From assembly GCA_903938935.1 (NCBI GenBank), contig CAJAFD010000014.1:1-23844 (forward strand): DNA of 23,844 nt, in the 5' to 3' direction. This DNA comes from an uncultured Opitutia bacterium. Its GTDB lineage: Bacteria > Verrucomicrobiota > Verrucomicrobiia > Opitutales > Opitutaceae. Under the pieces are notes generated by a model. It searched no databases. It was not told the origin of the DNA and saw nothing but the letters and a program-made list of their open reading frames with translations. This document shows, in pieces, positions 16,743 through 23,844 of the stretch. Position numbers and translations under genes: made by a program. Positions within the stretch are counted from its first letter, which is position 1; each line of letters starts with the position of its first letter.

Positions 16743-19700
16743 ATGTGGATTGTACGTCTCGCCCTTCGTCGGCCCTACACGTTTACCGTGATGGCCCTTT
16801 TAATTGTCATTCTCGGCCTCCTCACGGCTCGGCGCATGGCGAAGGATATTTTCCCATCCATCGACATCCCTGTCGTCAGCGTACTGTGGTCTTACACCGG
16901 CCTCACGCCAGAAGAGATGGAGAAGCGCATCGTCACTCTCAGCGAACGCGCGATCACTACCACCGTTAATGACATCGAGCACATCGAATCCCAGTCCCTC
17001 GCCGGCGTCGGGGTCATCAAAGTATTCTTCCAACCCGGCGCCAGCGTCGACGCCGCCGTCGCCCAAATCACCGCCATCAGCCAGACGATCACGCGCATCA
17101 TGCCGCCCGGCACCACGCCGCCCCTTGTCATCCGCTACAGCGCTTCCAACGTCCCCATCCTCCAACTCGGCCTCGGCAGCAAAACCCTCTCCGAACAAGC
17201 CCTCTATGACATCGGCCTCAACTCCGTCCGTCTCCAACTCGCCACCGTCCAAGGCGCTTCCGTCCCCCTGCCGCTGGGCGGCAAGGTCCGCCAGATCCAA
17301 GTCGATCTCGACCCCGCCGCCCTCCTCGCCAAAGGCCTCACCGCCACCGACGTCAGCAACGCCATCAACGCGCAAAACCTCACCCTTCCCTCCGGTACCG
17401 CCAAAATCGGCGACCGCGAGTACGGCGTTTTCCTCAACAGCAGCCCCGACACGATCGAGGGCCTCGGCAATCTTCCTATCCGTATCGTTAATGGCACGAC
17501 GATCTACATTCGCGACGTCGCCCAAGTCCGCGACGGTTTCGCCACCCAAGCCAGCATCGTCCGCCAAGACGGCACCCGCGGCTCCCTCCTCAGCATCTTA
17601 AAAACCGGCGGCGCCTCCACGCTCGACATCATCGAGCGGGTCAAAGCCGTACTCCCCCGCGTCAAAGCCGTCGTCCCGCCCGAACTCGAGCTCCGCCCGC
17701 TCTTCGATCAATCCGTTTTCGTCCGCGCCGCCCTCAACGGCGTGCTCTTTGAGGGCGCCCTCGCCGCCACCCTTACCGCCGCGATGATTTTGCTCTTCCT
17801 GGGCACTTGGCGCAACACCCTGGTCGTCGCCCTTTCGATTCCACTCTCGATTTTCTGCTCCATTCTCTGCCTCGCTGCCTTCGGTCAGACGATCAACGCC
17901 ATGACCCTCGGCGGTCTCGCCCTCGCCGTCGGCATCCTCGTCGATGACGCCACGGTCACGATTGAAAACATCGATCGTAACCTCGGGCTAAAAAAATCTC
18001 TCCTCCAATCCATCCTCGACGGCGCCGAGCAGATCGCGATGCCCGCCTTCGTATCCACGCTGTGCATTTGCATCGTCTTCATCCCGATCTTCTTTCTCGA
18101 GGGCACTGCGAAATATCTCTTCGGCCCGCTCGCGATGGCGGTCATCTTCGCGATGCTCGCGTCCTATTTTCTCTCCCGTACCGTCGTACCAACGTTCGTC
18201 CACTTTCTCCTCCGTGGCCAACCGATCCTCCACGACGCCGGTCCCGGTGAACCCACGCCCCACGGCGATATTTTCTGGCGCATCCACGTCCGGTTTAACC
18301 GCCACTTCGAACGTTTCCGCTCTCGCTACACCCGCGGTCTTACGTGGTGCCTAGATCACCGCAAAACTACCGCCACGATATCCCTTGGCTTCGTCCTCGC
18401 GAGTGCCGCCCTCATCCCTTTTCTCGGACGCGATTTCTTCCCGCTCGTCGACGCCGGCCAATTTCGCCTCCACGTGCGCGCTCCTGCGGGTACGCGCATC
18501 GAGGAGACGGAGCGCATTTTTAACCAAGTAGAAAACGTCATCCGCGAAGTGATTCCCGCCGATGAACTCGTCACAATCCTCGACAACATCGGCCTGCCCA
18601 CCGGCGGGGTGAACCTCGCCTTCAGCGACTCCGCCACCATCGGCGCCGCCGACGGGGAAATCCTCGTCGCCCTCAACCCCGAAAAACACGGCCCCACTTG
18701 GGACTACGTCCGCACCCTGCGCGAGCGCCTCAACCGTGAATTCCCCGACTGCGTCTTCTTCACCCAACCTTCCGACATTATCGGCCAAATCCTCAACTTC
18801 GGCCTCGCCGCGCCCATCGATGTCCAGATCGCCGGCCGCGATGTCAAAACCAACTACGCCCTCGCCCTCGAGCTTTCCGCCCGCATCGCCCGCATCCCGG
18901 GCGCCGTCGACGTCCACGTCCAACAAGTCACCAATGCCCCCGCCCTGCGCTTTAACGTCGACCGCTCCCGCGCCCAGCAACTCGGTCTCACCCAGCGCGA
19001 TGTCGCCTCCAACGTCCTCATCTCGCTCTCGGGTTCCGCCCAGTCTGCACCCAATTTCTGGCTGAGCCCGCAAAACGGCGTGCAATACGTCGTCGCCACC
19101 CAAACTCCGCCTGCGAAACTCAATTCCATTGAGGCCATCCTCGCCACGCCGCTACCGACCAGTCGCGGTGCACCGCCCCAGATTTTTGGCAACGTCGCCA
19201 CGTTTGAGCGCACCACAACGCAATCCGTCGTCAGTCACTATAACGTCCAACCCGTCTTCGATGTCTTCGCCAACGTCGATCGCAGCGACCTCGGCTCCGT
19301 CGCCGACGCCGTGAAAAAACTTCTCCCCGAATTCGAGAAAAAACTTCCGCGCGGCAGCTTCATCACGATGCGCGGCCAAGCCCAAAGCATGGACGCCTCC
19401 TTCCTCGGCCTAGGCCTCGGGGTCCTGGGCGCGATCGTACTCGTCTACCTGCTCTTGGTCGTAAATTTCCAGAGCTGGCTCGACCCGTTTATCATCATCA
19501 TGGCGCTGCCCGGCGCGCTCTGCGGCATCATCTGGATACTCTTTCTCACGCGCACCAGCCTCAGCGTCCCGTCACTCATGGGCGCCATCATGGGCGTCGG
19601 TGTCGCCACGGCTAATTCCATTTTGCTCGTGACCTTCGCCAACGATGTCCGGCACGAGGGTCGGGACGCGCGCGCCGCCGCCCTCGAGGCCGGTCACACG

Positions 19701-19952
19701 CGTCTGCGGCCCGTGCTCATGACTGCATTGGCGATGATCATCGGCATGTTACCGATGTCGCTCGGCCTTGGCGAAGGCGGCGAACAAAACGCCCCGCTCG
19801 GTCGCGCCGTCATCGGCGGTCTCCTTTTCGCCACACTCGCCACCCTGTTCCTCGTACCCGTCGTGTACGCCACCTTGCGCAAGCGCGGACCCCACACGCC
19901 CGAGGAAGATCTCCTCGAGGAAACCACCGCCGATTCCGCTCCTTCCACATAA
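16743..19952 (+). CDS. RND efflux permease 2, lacking the helix-10 proton-relay lysine
   Basis: This is a second full-length RND permease (1069 residues), clearly different from permease 1. The N-terminus (MWIVRLALRRPYTFTVMALL), the loop motif DIFPSIDIPVVSVLWSYTGL and the duplicated 12-helix plan identify the family. Helix 4 keeps Asp401-Asp402 (GILVDDATVTIEN) and helix 11 keeps the Arg of RLRPVLMT. In helix 10 the stretch GVGVATANSILLVTFA aligns with AcrB's GLSAKNAILIVEFA, so AcrB Lys940 is replaced by Ala957 and Glu947 by Thr. As far as I recall, such Lys-less RND permeases form a sizeable uncharacterised group, so this is probably a lineage trait and not damage. It is followed after 9 bases by its own adaptor. 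Transport function is likely; substrate and energy coupling are unknown. Confidence 0.92.
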   Translation: MWIVRLALRRPYTFTVMALLIVILGLLTARRMAKDIFPSIDIPVVSVLWSYTGLTPEEMEKRIVTLSERAITTTVNDIEHIESQSLAGVGVIKVFFQPGASVDAAVAQITAISQTITRIMPPGTTPPLVIRYSASNVPILQLGLGSKTLSEQALYDIGLNSVRLQLATVQGASVPLPLGGKVRQIQVDLDPAALLAKGLTATDVSNAINAQNLTLPSGTAKIGDREYGVFLNSSPDTIEGLGNLPIRIVNGTTIYIRDVAQVRDGFATQASIVRQDGTRGSLLSILKTGGASTLDIIERVKAVLPRVKAVVPPELELRPLFDQSVFVRAALNGVLFEGALAATLTAAMILLFLGTWRNTLVVALSIPLSIFCSILCLAAFGQTINAMTLGGLALAVGILVDDATVTIENIDRNLGLKKSLLQSILDGAEQIAMPAFVSTLCICIVFIPIFFLEGTAKYLFGPLAMAVIFAMLASYFLSRTVVPTFVHFLLRGQPILHDAGPGEPTPHGDIFWRIHVRFNRHFERFRSRYTRGLTWCLDHRKTTATISLGFVLASAALIPFLGRDFFPLVDAGQFRLHVRAPAGTRIEETERIFNQVENVIREVIPADELVTILDNIGLPTGGVNLAFSDSATIGAADGEILVALNPEKHGPTWDYVRTLRERLNREFPDCVFFTQPSDIIGQILNFGLAAPIDVQIAGRDVKTNYALALELSARIARIPGAVDVHVQQVTNAPALRFNVDRSRAQQLGLTQRDVASNVLISLSGSAQSAPNFWLSPQNGVQYVVATQTPPAKLNSIEAILATPLPTSRGAPPQIFGNVATFERTTTQSVVSHYNVQPVFDVFANVDRSDLGSVADAVKKLLPEFEKKLPRGSFITMRGQAQSMDASFLGLGLGVLGAIVLVYLLLVVNFQSWLDPFIIIMALPGALCGIIWILFLTRTSLSVPSLMGAIMGVGVATANSILLVTFANDVRHEGRDARAAALEAGHTRLRPVLMTALAMIIGMLPMSLGLGEGGEQNAPLGRAVIGGLLFATLATLFLVPVVYATLRKRGPHTPEEDLLEETTADSAPST

Positions 19953-19961
19953 TTTCCCGCC

Positions 19962-21047
19962 ATGAAGTCCGCCCTCTACTCCTTTTTCTTTCTAGCGATC
20001 ACCGCGCACAGCGTCGCCTCAACGCCCATCAGCAAGGCTCCACCGACGGTCAACGTCGTCCTCGCCGCCCGCTCCAGCGCCGCAGTCGAACTTGTGCTCC
20101 CGGCCAGCCTCCAAGCCTTCCAAGAAGCTTCCATCTACGCTCGGACCGGCGGCTACATGGCAAAATGGTTGGTCGATCTCGGCGACCAAGTCACCGCCGG
20201 CCAAACCCTCGCTCTCATCGACGGCCCTGAGCTCGATCAAGAACTCAACCAATCCCGCGCCGCCCTCGCCCAAGCCAAGGCCAACGCCGAACTCACTCGC
20301 GCCACCGCCGCCCGCTGGACCGAACTCGCCGCCCGCAACGCCGTCTCCAAACAAGAAGCCGACGAAAAAAACGCCGCCGCCCAAGCCCGCGCCGCCGATG
20401 TCCAAGCCGCCGAAGCCAACGTCGCCCGCCTCACCCAACTCAAATCCCTCCAGACGATCGTCGCCCCTTTCGCCGGCGTCATCACTTTCCGCGGCGCCGA
20501 GATCGGCGCGTTGATCACCACCGACTCCAGCCGCCGCGAACTCTTCCGCCTGGCCGCCGTCACTCCGCTGCGCGTCTTCGCCAGCGTCCCTCAATCTTAC
20601 CTCCGCTCCATCCGCCCGGGCCTCGAAGTCGAAGTCCTCATCAACGAATTCCCCGGCCGGACTTTCCACGCCTCCGTCGTGCGCGTCGCCGGCGCCCTCG
20701 ATCCCGTCACTCGCACGCTCACCACCGAGATCCAACTGCCCAACGCCAAAGGCGAACTCCTCCCCGGCATGTTTGTCCAAATTCGTTTCCGCCTCAAACC
20801 TGCCGAACCCGCCATCGTCCTCCCGTCCAACGCCGTCATTATCCGCGCCGACGGCCCCCAAGTCGCCACCGTCGATGCCGCGCAAACGATCCGTTTTCAA
20901 AAAGTAAAAATCGGCCGCGATTTCGGCGCCCAGATCGAGATCGTATCCGGTCTTGCCGATGGCGTCCGCGTCGCCGCCAACCCCAACGACACCCTCACCG
21001 AAGGCCTCGTCGTCGAGCCGTTGCTGCCCGTCGCAGCGAAGAAATAA
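19962..21047 (+). CDS. RND efflux periplasmic adaptor 2
   Basis: This second membrane fusion protein has 361 residues. It has a Sec-type signal peptide (hydrophobic run about 4-20, likely cleavage near HSVAS) and no lipobox cysteine, unlike adaptor 1. It shows the barrel-sandwich halves (GGYMAKWLVDLGDQVTAGQT and IVAPFAGVITFRG) around an Ala/Glu/Lys-rich alpha-hairpin (about 85-150), a beta-barrel (LRVFASVPQSYL onwards) and a membrane-proximal domain ending IEIVSGLADGVRV. It starts 9 bases after permease 2, so the two are probably co-translated partners. It is the last gene of the RND block; the next gene is on the opposite strand and no TolC-like channel gene follows, so a channel encoded elsewhere must be used if this forms a tripartite pump. 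Confidence 0.9.
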   Translation: MKSALYSFFFLAITAHSVASTPISKAPPTVNVVLAARSSAAVELVLPASLQAFQEASIYARTGGYMAKWLVDLGDQVTAGQTLALIDGPELDQELNQSRAALAQAKANAELTRATAARWTELAARNAVSKQEADEKNAAAQARAADVQAAEANVARLTQLKSLQTIVAPFAGVITFRGAEIGALITTDSSRRELFRLAAVTPLRVFASVPQSYLRSIRPGLEVEVLINEFPGRTFHASVVRVAGALDPVTRTLTTEIQLPNAKGELLPGMFVQIRFRLKPAEPAIVLPSNAVIIRADGPQVATVDAAQTIRFQKVKIGRDFGAQIEIVSGLADGVRVAANPNDTLTEGLVVEPLLPVAAKK

Positions 21048-21084
21048 TTTCCTCGCCGGCCGCCCCTGCGCCCGCCCCCGCTGC

Positions 21085-22368
21085 TCAAGCCGCCGCCGTT
21101 TTCAGCGCCGGCTTCACCCCGCGCCCGATGGACAACACGCCCATGGCCGCGATCACGCAGAGCAAGCCTGCGCCGGTAAACGCCCACGCGTAACTCCCCA
21201 ACGCCGTCCGCACCGCGCCCGCCCCGTAAGCCGCGCACGCCGCGCCGACTTGATGCGCCGCCACGATCCAGCCGAAGACGATGCTCGCGCGTTCGCGCCC
21301 AAAAACATCGCCCGTCAGCCGCACCGTCGGCGGCACCGTCGCGATCCAATCCAGTCCGTAAAAAACGGCAAATACCGCCAACCCCGCCACCGGCCCGAGC
21401 AACGCCGTGGGCAAAAACAACAACGACAGACCCCGCAACCCGTAGTAACCGAAGAGCAACGCGCGGTTGTTATAGCGATCCGACAACCAGCCCGAAAGCG
21501 TCGTCCCCACAAGGTCGAAAAGCCCCATCATCGCCAACAACCCCGCCGCCCGCACTTCGGGAATCCCACAGTCATACGCGGCCGAAATCAGGTGCGTCCC
21601 GATCAAGCCGTTCGTACTCGCGCCACACACGAAAAACGATCCCGCCAATAACCAAAAATCGCGCGTCCGCGCTGCTTCCAGCAAGGTCGTGATGGCCAGC
21701 TTCGCGGGATTTCCGACCGCCCGTTTGGCCGCATCCGGCGCGCCCGTTTCTCCGTAGGGCCGCAGCCCGAGATCACGCGGCTCGTCGCGCATGAAAAACC
21801 AAATTACCGGAATCATCCCGAGCGCCACGAACGTCACGACCAGCGGCGCACTCCGCCATCCCGAAGTCGTCACGAGCGACGCAAACCAAGGTAAAAACAC
21901 GAGCTGTCCGGTCGCCGTGCTCGCCGTCAACATTCCCATCACCAGCCCGCGATGTTTCGTGAACCAGCGATTCGCCACAGCCGCGCCGAGCACCGTTGCC
22001 GCCATCCCAGAACCCGCGCCGACGACCAAGCCCCACAACACCACGAATTGCGCGTACGTCCGCAAAAACATCGTCGAACCGTACCCCAGCGCGAGCAACG
22101 CCATCCCCAACATCATCGTCCGCCGCAACCCGAGCCGTACATAAAGCGCCGCGGCAAACGGCCCGATCAGGCCAAAAATAAAAATGTTAATCGCCACCAC
22201 CGACGACACCGTCGCTCGGCTCCATTGAAATTCATTACCGATCGGCAACAACATCACGCCCGGCGCGGAGCGCGCCCCGGCCGCCGCCAGCAGCGTCAGA
22301 AACGTCACACCCGCGACGACCCAAGCGTAATGGAGGCGCGGAGCCGGCGCAGGCGCAGAGAGGTTCAT
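21085..22368 (-). CDS. MFS transporter
   Basis: This is a 427-residue major facilitator protein with about 12 hydrophobic helices and a central cytoplasmic loop (about 195-240). The N-terminal half has RLGLRRTMMLGMALLALGYG, a form of the MFS motif A region after helix 2, and KHRGLVMGMLTASTATGQL near helix 5. The second half has LSGWLSDRYNNRALLFG, the corresponding motif between helices 8 and 9. The overall pattern (opening HYAWVVAGVTFLTLL) resembles the monocarboxylate/oxalate-formate antiporter-like MFS group, but the substrate cannot be assigned. It lies 22 bases downstream of the SDR gene in the same direction, suggesting co-transcription, and is convergent with the RND block. The start is ATG 22368, with no Shine-Dalgarno. 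Confidence 0.87.
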   Translation of the reverse strand: MNLSAPAPAPRLHYAWVVAGVTFLTLLAAAGARSAPGVMLLPIGNEFQWSRATVSSVVAINIFIFGLIGPFAAALYVRLGLRRTMMLGMALLALGYGSTMFLRTYAQFVVLWGLVVGAGSGMAATVLGAAVANRWFTKHRGLVMGMLTASTATGQLVFLPWFASLVTTSGWRSAPLVVTFVALGMIPVIWFFMRDEPRDLGLRPYGETGAPDAAKRAVGNPAKLAITTLLEAARTRDFWLLAGSFFVCGASTNGLIGTHLISAAYDCGIPEVRAAGLLAMMGLFDLVGTTLSGWLSDRYNNRALLFGYYGLRGLSLLFLPTALLGPVAGLAVFAVFYGLDWIATVPPTVRLTGDVFGRERASIVFGWIVAAHQVGAACAAYGAGAVRTALGSYAWAFTGAGLLCVIAAMGVLSIGRGVKPALKTAAA

Positions 22369-22390
22369 GCGTTGAAAGCGGGTGTCTCAA

Positions 22391-23119
22391 TCACCAGCGC
22401 ATGTGCACGCCGAGATGAAAATAGCCGCCGCTTGGGCCTTCAGGCGGCAACGTCGCGAGGGCGACACTGGTCTTCGCGCCGTCCACGATTTCCATCGGTG
22501 CACCGGCGCCACCCATATCGGTTTTAACCCAGCCGGGATGCGCCGCATTCACCTTGAGCGGCGTGCCTTTCAACTCCTGCGCTAGTTCCACCGTAAACAT
22601 ATTTACCGCCGCTTTCGATGCGTCGTAACCGAGCAGCCGCGCCGGATAAATCGGCGAGTTCACATCGGCGTGTTCCGTGATTGAGCCGAGAATCGACGAG
22701 AGATTCACGATGCGTCCCGCGGGTGATTTTTTCAGCAACGGCAAAAATGCCTGCGTCACGGCGACGAGCCCGAAGAAATTCGTGTCAAAGGTCGCGCGCA
22801 GCGAAGCCTGCGTGACGGTCGCCGGCCCCGTCTCCGTCGCGTAGTCGAGCACGCCCGCGTTGTTCACGAGGATATCCAGTCGACCGAATTCTTTTTCGAC
22901 CCACGCCGCGGCGGTGCGGATCGAGGCTTCATCGGTGACGATCAAGGGCACTACGCGCGCCTCGATCCCTTCGGATTTCAATAACGCCACCGCGCCGGCA
23001 CCGCGCTGCGCGTCGCGCGCACCCACTAGAATAAAAATACCTTGAAGCCCGAGCTGACGGGCCGTTTCGAGACCGATGCCCTTATTGGCACCGGTAATGA
23101 GAGCGATTTTGGCAAACAT
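22391..23119 (-). CDS. Short-chain dehydrogenase/reductase, carbonyl-reductase-like
   Basis: This is a 242-residue NAD(P)H-dependent oxidoreductase of the classical SDR family. It shows TGANKGIG (9-16, cofactor loop), NNAG (86-89), Asn114, the catalytic Ser around 141-142 (NLSS) and YDASK with Tyr165 and Lys169. HPGWVKTDMGG (194-204) is the conserved stretch after the active site. TGANKGIG, the length and HPGWVKTDMGG resemble carbonyl reductase (CBR1-like) SDRs, so carbonyl or quinone reduction is plausible; the substrate is unknown. It lies 31 bases downstream of the old yellow enzyme gene and 22 bases upstream of the MFS gene. The gap before it is very AT-rich, with a T6A6 tract at 23122-23133, and could hold a separate promoter. 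The start is ATG 23119. Confidence 0.9.
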   Translation of the reverse strand: MFAKIALITGANKGIGLETARQLGLQGIFILVGARDAQRGAGAVALLKSEGIEARVVPLIVTDEASIRTAAAWVEKEFGRLDILVNNAGVLDYATETGPATVTQASLRATFDTNFFGLVAVTQAFLPLLKKSPAGRIVNLSSILGSITEHADVNSPIYPARLLGYDASKAAVNMFTVELAQELKGTPLKVNAAHPGWVKTDMGGAGAPMEIVDGAKTSVALATLPPEGPSGGYFHLGVHMRW

Positions 23120-23150
23120 AGTTTTTTAAAAAATTGAGAACGTGAAAAAA

Positions 23151-23844
23151 TCAGGAAGCGAGCGCCGGATAATCCGTATAACCCCGCTCATCACCGCCAT
23201 AAAACAACTCCGGCACGGGGGCATTTAACGGGGCACCTTCACGCAGCCGCCGAGGCAAATCTGGGTTCGCGATAAAGGCCTTGCCCCACGCCACGGCGTC
23301 CGCGCGTCCTGCGGCGATCTCCGCCGAGGCATCCGCCGCTGTGAAACCTTGGTTGGCGATGAACACGCCGCCAAAATTTTGTTTCAAGGTCGGCCCGAGG
23401 CGCGGTTCAGCCAAACCTTCGCGCGCGCACAGAAACGCCAGTTTACGTTTACCCAATTGCGTCGCGAGGTAACCAAACGTGGCCGCGAGGTTGGAATCGC
23501 CGACGCCGTGCGCATCGCCCCGCGGAGCCAAGTGGTAGCCCACGCGATCTGCGCCCCATACGTTGATGACGGCATCGGTGACTACCAGCGGCAGCCGCGC
23601 GCGATTCTCGATCGAACCGCCCTACTCATCCGTGCGTTGGTTAGAGGAATCCTGCAAAAATTGATCGAGCAAGTAACCGTTCGCGCCATGGATTTCGACG
23701 CCATCAAAGCCCGCGCGTTGCGCGTTTTCCGCTCCAAGCCGAAACGCCGCCACGACTCCGGGCAACTCCGCGCGCTCGAGGGCGCGCGGAGTCACAAAGG
23801 CTTTCTCCGGCCGGATCAGACTCACATGGCCCGCCGCTGCAATC
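23151..23844 (-). pseudogene. Old yellow enzyme (NemA-like alkene reductase), broken by an in-frame amber codon; 5' end outside window
   Basis: The gene enters from the right edge; about 230 codons are visible. Family motifs are clear: AAAGHVSLIRPEKAFVTPRAL near the edge, then GFDGVEIHGANGYLLDQF and SSNQRTDE. A TAG stands at 23624-23622, and GGSIENRARLPLV continues in the same frame. Old yellow enzymes have Tyr here (NxRTDxYGGSIENR), so a single TAC-to-TAG substitution explains the break. The rest (YHLAPRGDAHGVGDSN, AAGRADAVAWGKAFIANPDL, GYTDYPAL) is intact up to TGA at 23151. An intact protein would be an FMN-dependent ene-reductase using NAD(P)H. The stop falls in the TIM barrel, before the phosphate-binding end, so a truncated product should not bind FMN. 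This could be a recent nonsense mutation or a sequencing error. Confidence 0.85.

Noticed and set aside
23622..23624. Programmed stop-codon readthrough (e.g. pyrrolysine) in the OYE gene
   Set aside because: The family has an ordinary Tyr at this place and nothing nearby suggests recoding; a mutation or sequencing error is simpler.

Overview
The window is a GC-rich stretch of bacterial chromosome with ordinary housekeeping and transport genes packed on both strands. The gene set, the high GC content and the general lack of Shine-Dalgarno sequences suggest a Gram-negative, outer-membrane-bearing bacterium. My best guess is Verrucomicrobiota, possibly Opitutales; this rests on general resemblance, not on a marker gene. 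I saw no rRNA, tRNA, CRISPR array, insertion sequence or phage gene.

Layout, left to right. The 5' part of tatC (Tat translocase) runs off the left edge on the minus strand. Divergent from it is a CLC-family antiporter with the residue signature of the fluoride-specific branch. Convergent with that is cimA (citramalate synthase, isoleucine route). Divergent from cimA is a membrane-bound class III nucleotidyl cyclase with a CHASE2 sensor domain. Next comes a minus-strand block that looks like one operon in the order serA, plsY, hom, lysC, thrC (12039 down to 5749). It joins serine synthesis and the aspartate-to-threonine branch with a phospholipid acyltransferase; plsY and hom overlap by four bases, and a strong hairpin lies between lysC and thrC.

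From 12241 to 21047 the plus strand carries an RND efflux block: lipoprotein adaptor, RND permease 1, RND permease 2, second adaptor. No outer-membrane channel gene is present. Permease 1 keeps the classical proton-relay Asp-Asp and Lys. Permease 2 keeps Asp-Asp but has Ala where AcrB has Lys940. The right end is a minus-strand group: an old yellow enzyme gene, a short-chain dehydrogenase and an MFS transporter. The old yellow enzyme gene is broken by one in-frame amber codon exactly where the family has Tyr.

How the genes fit together: serA, hom, lysC, thrC and cimA feed serine, threonine/methionine and isoleucine synthesis. The two RND sets, the CLC antiporter and the MFS protein are export or stress functions. 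The OYE/SDR pair suggests reduction of electrophilic carbonyl or enone compounds. I found no clearly new system. The points most worth following are the amber codon, the altered proton relay in permease 2, the adaptor-pump-pump-adaptor layout, and the T-rich rather than Shine-Dalgarno start regions.
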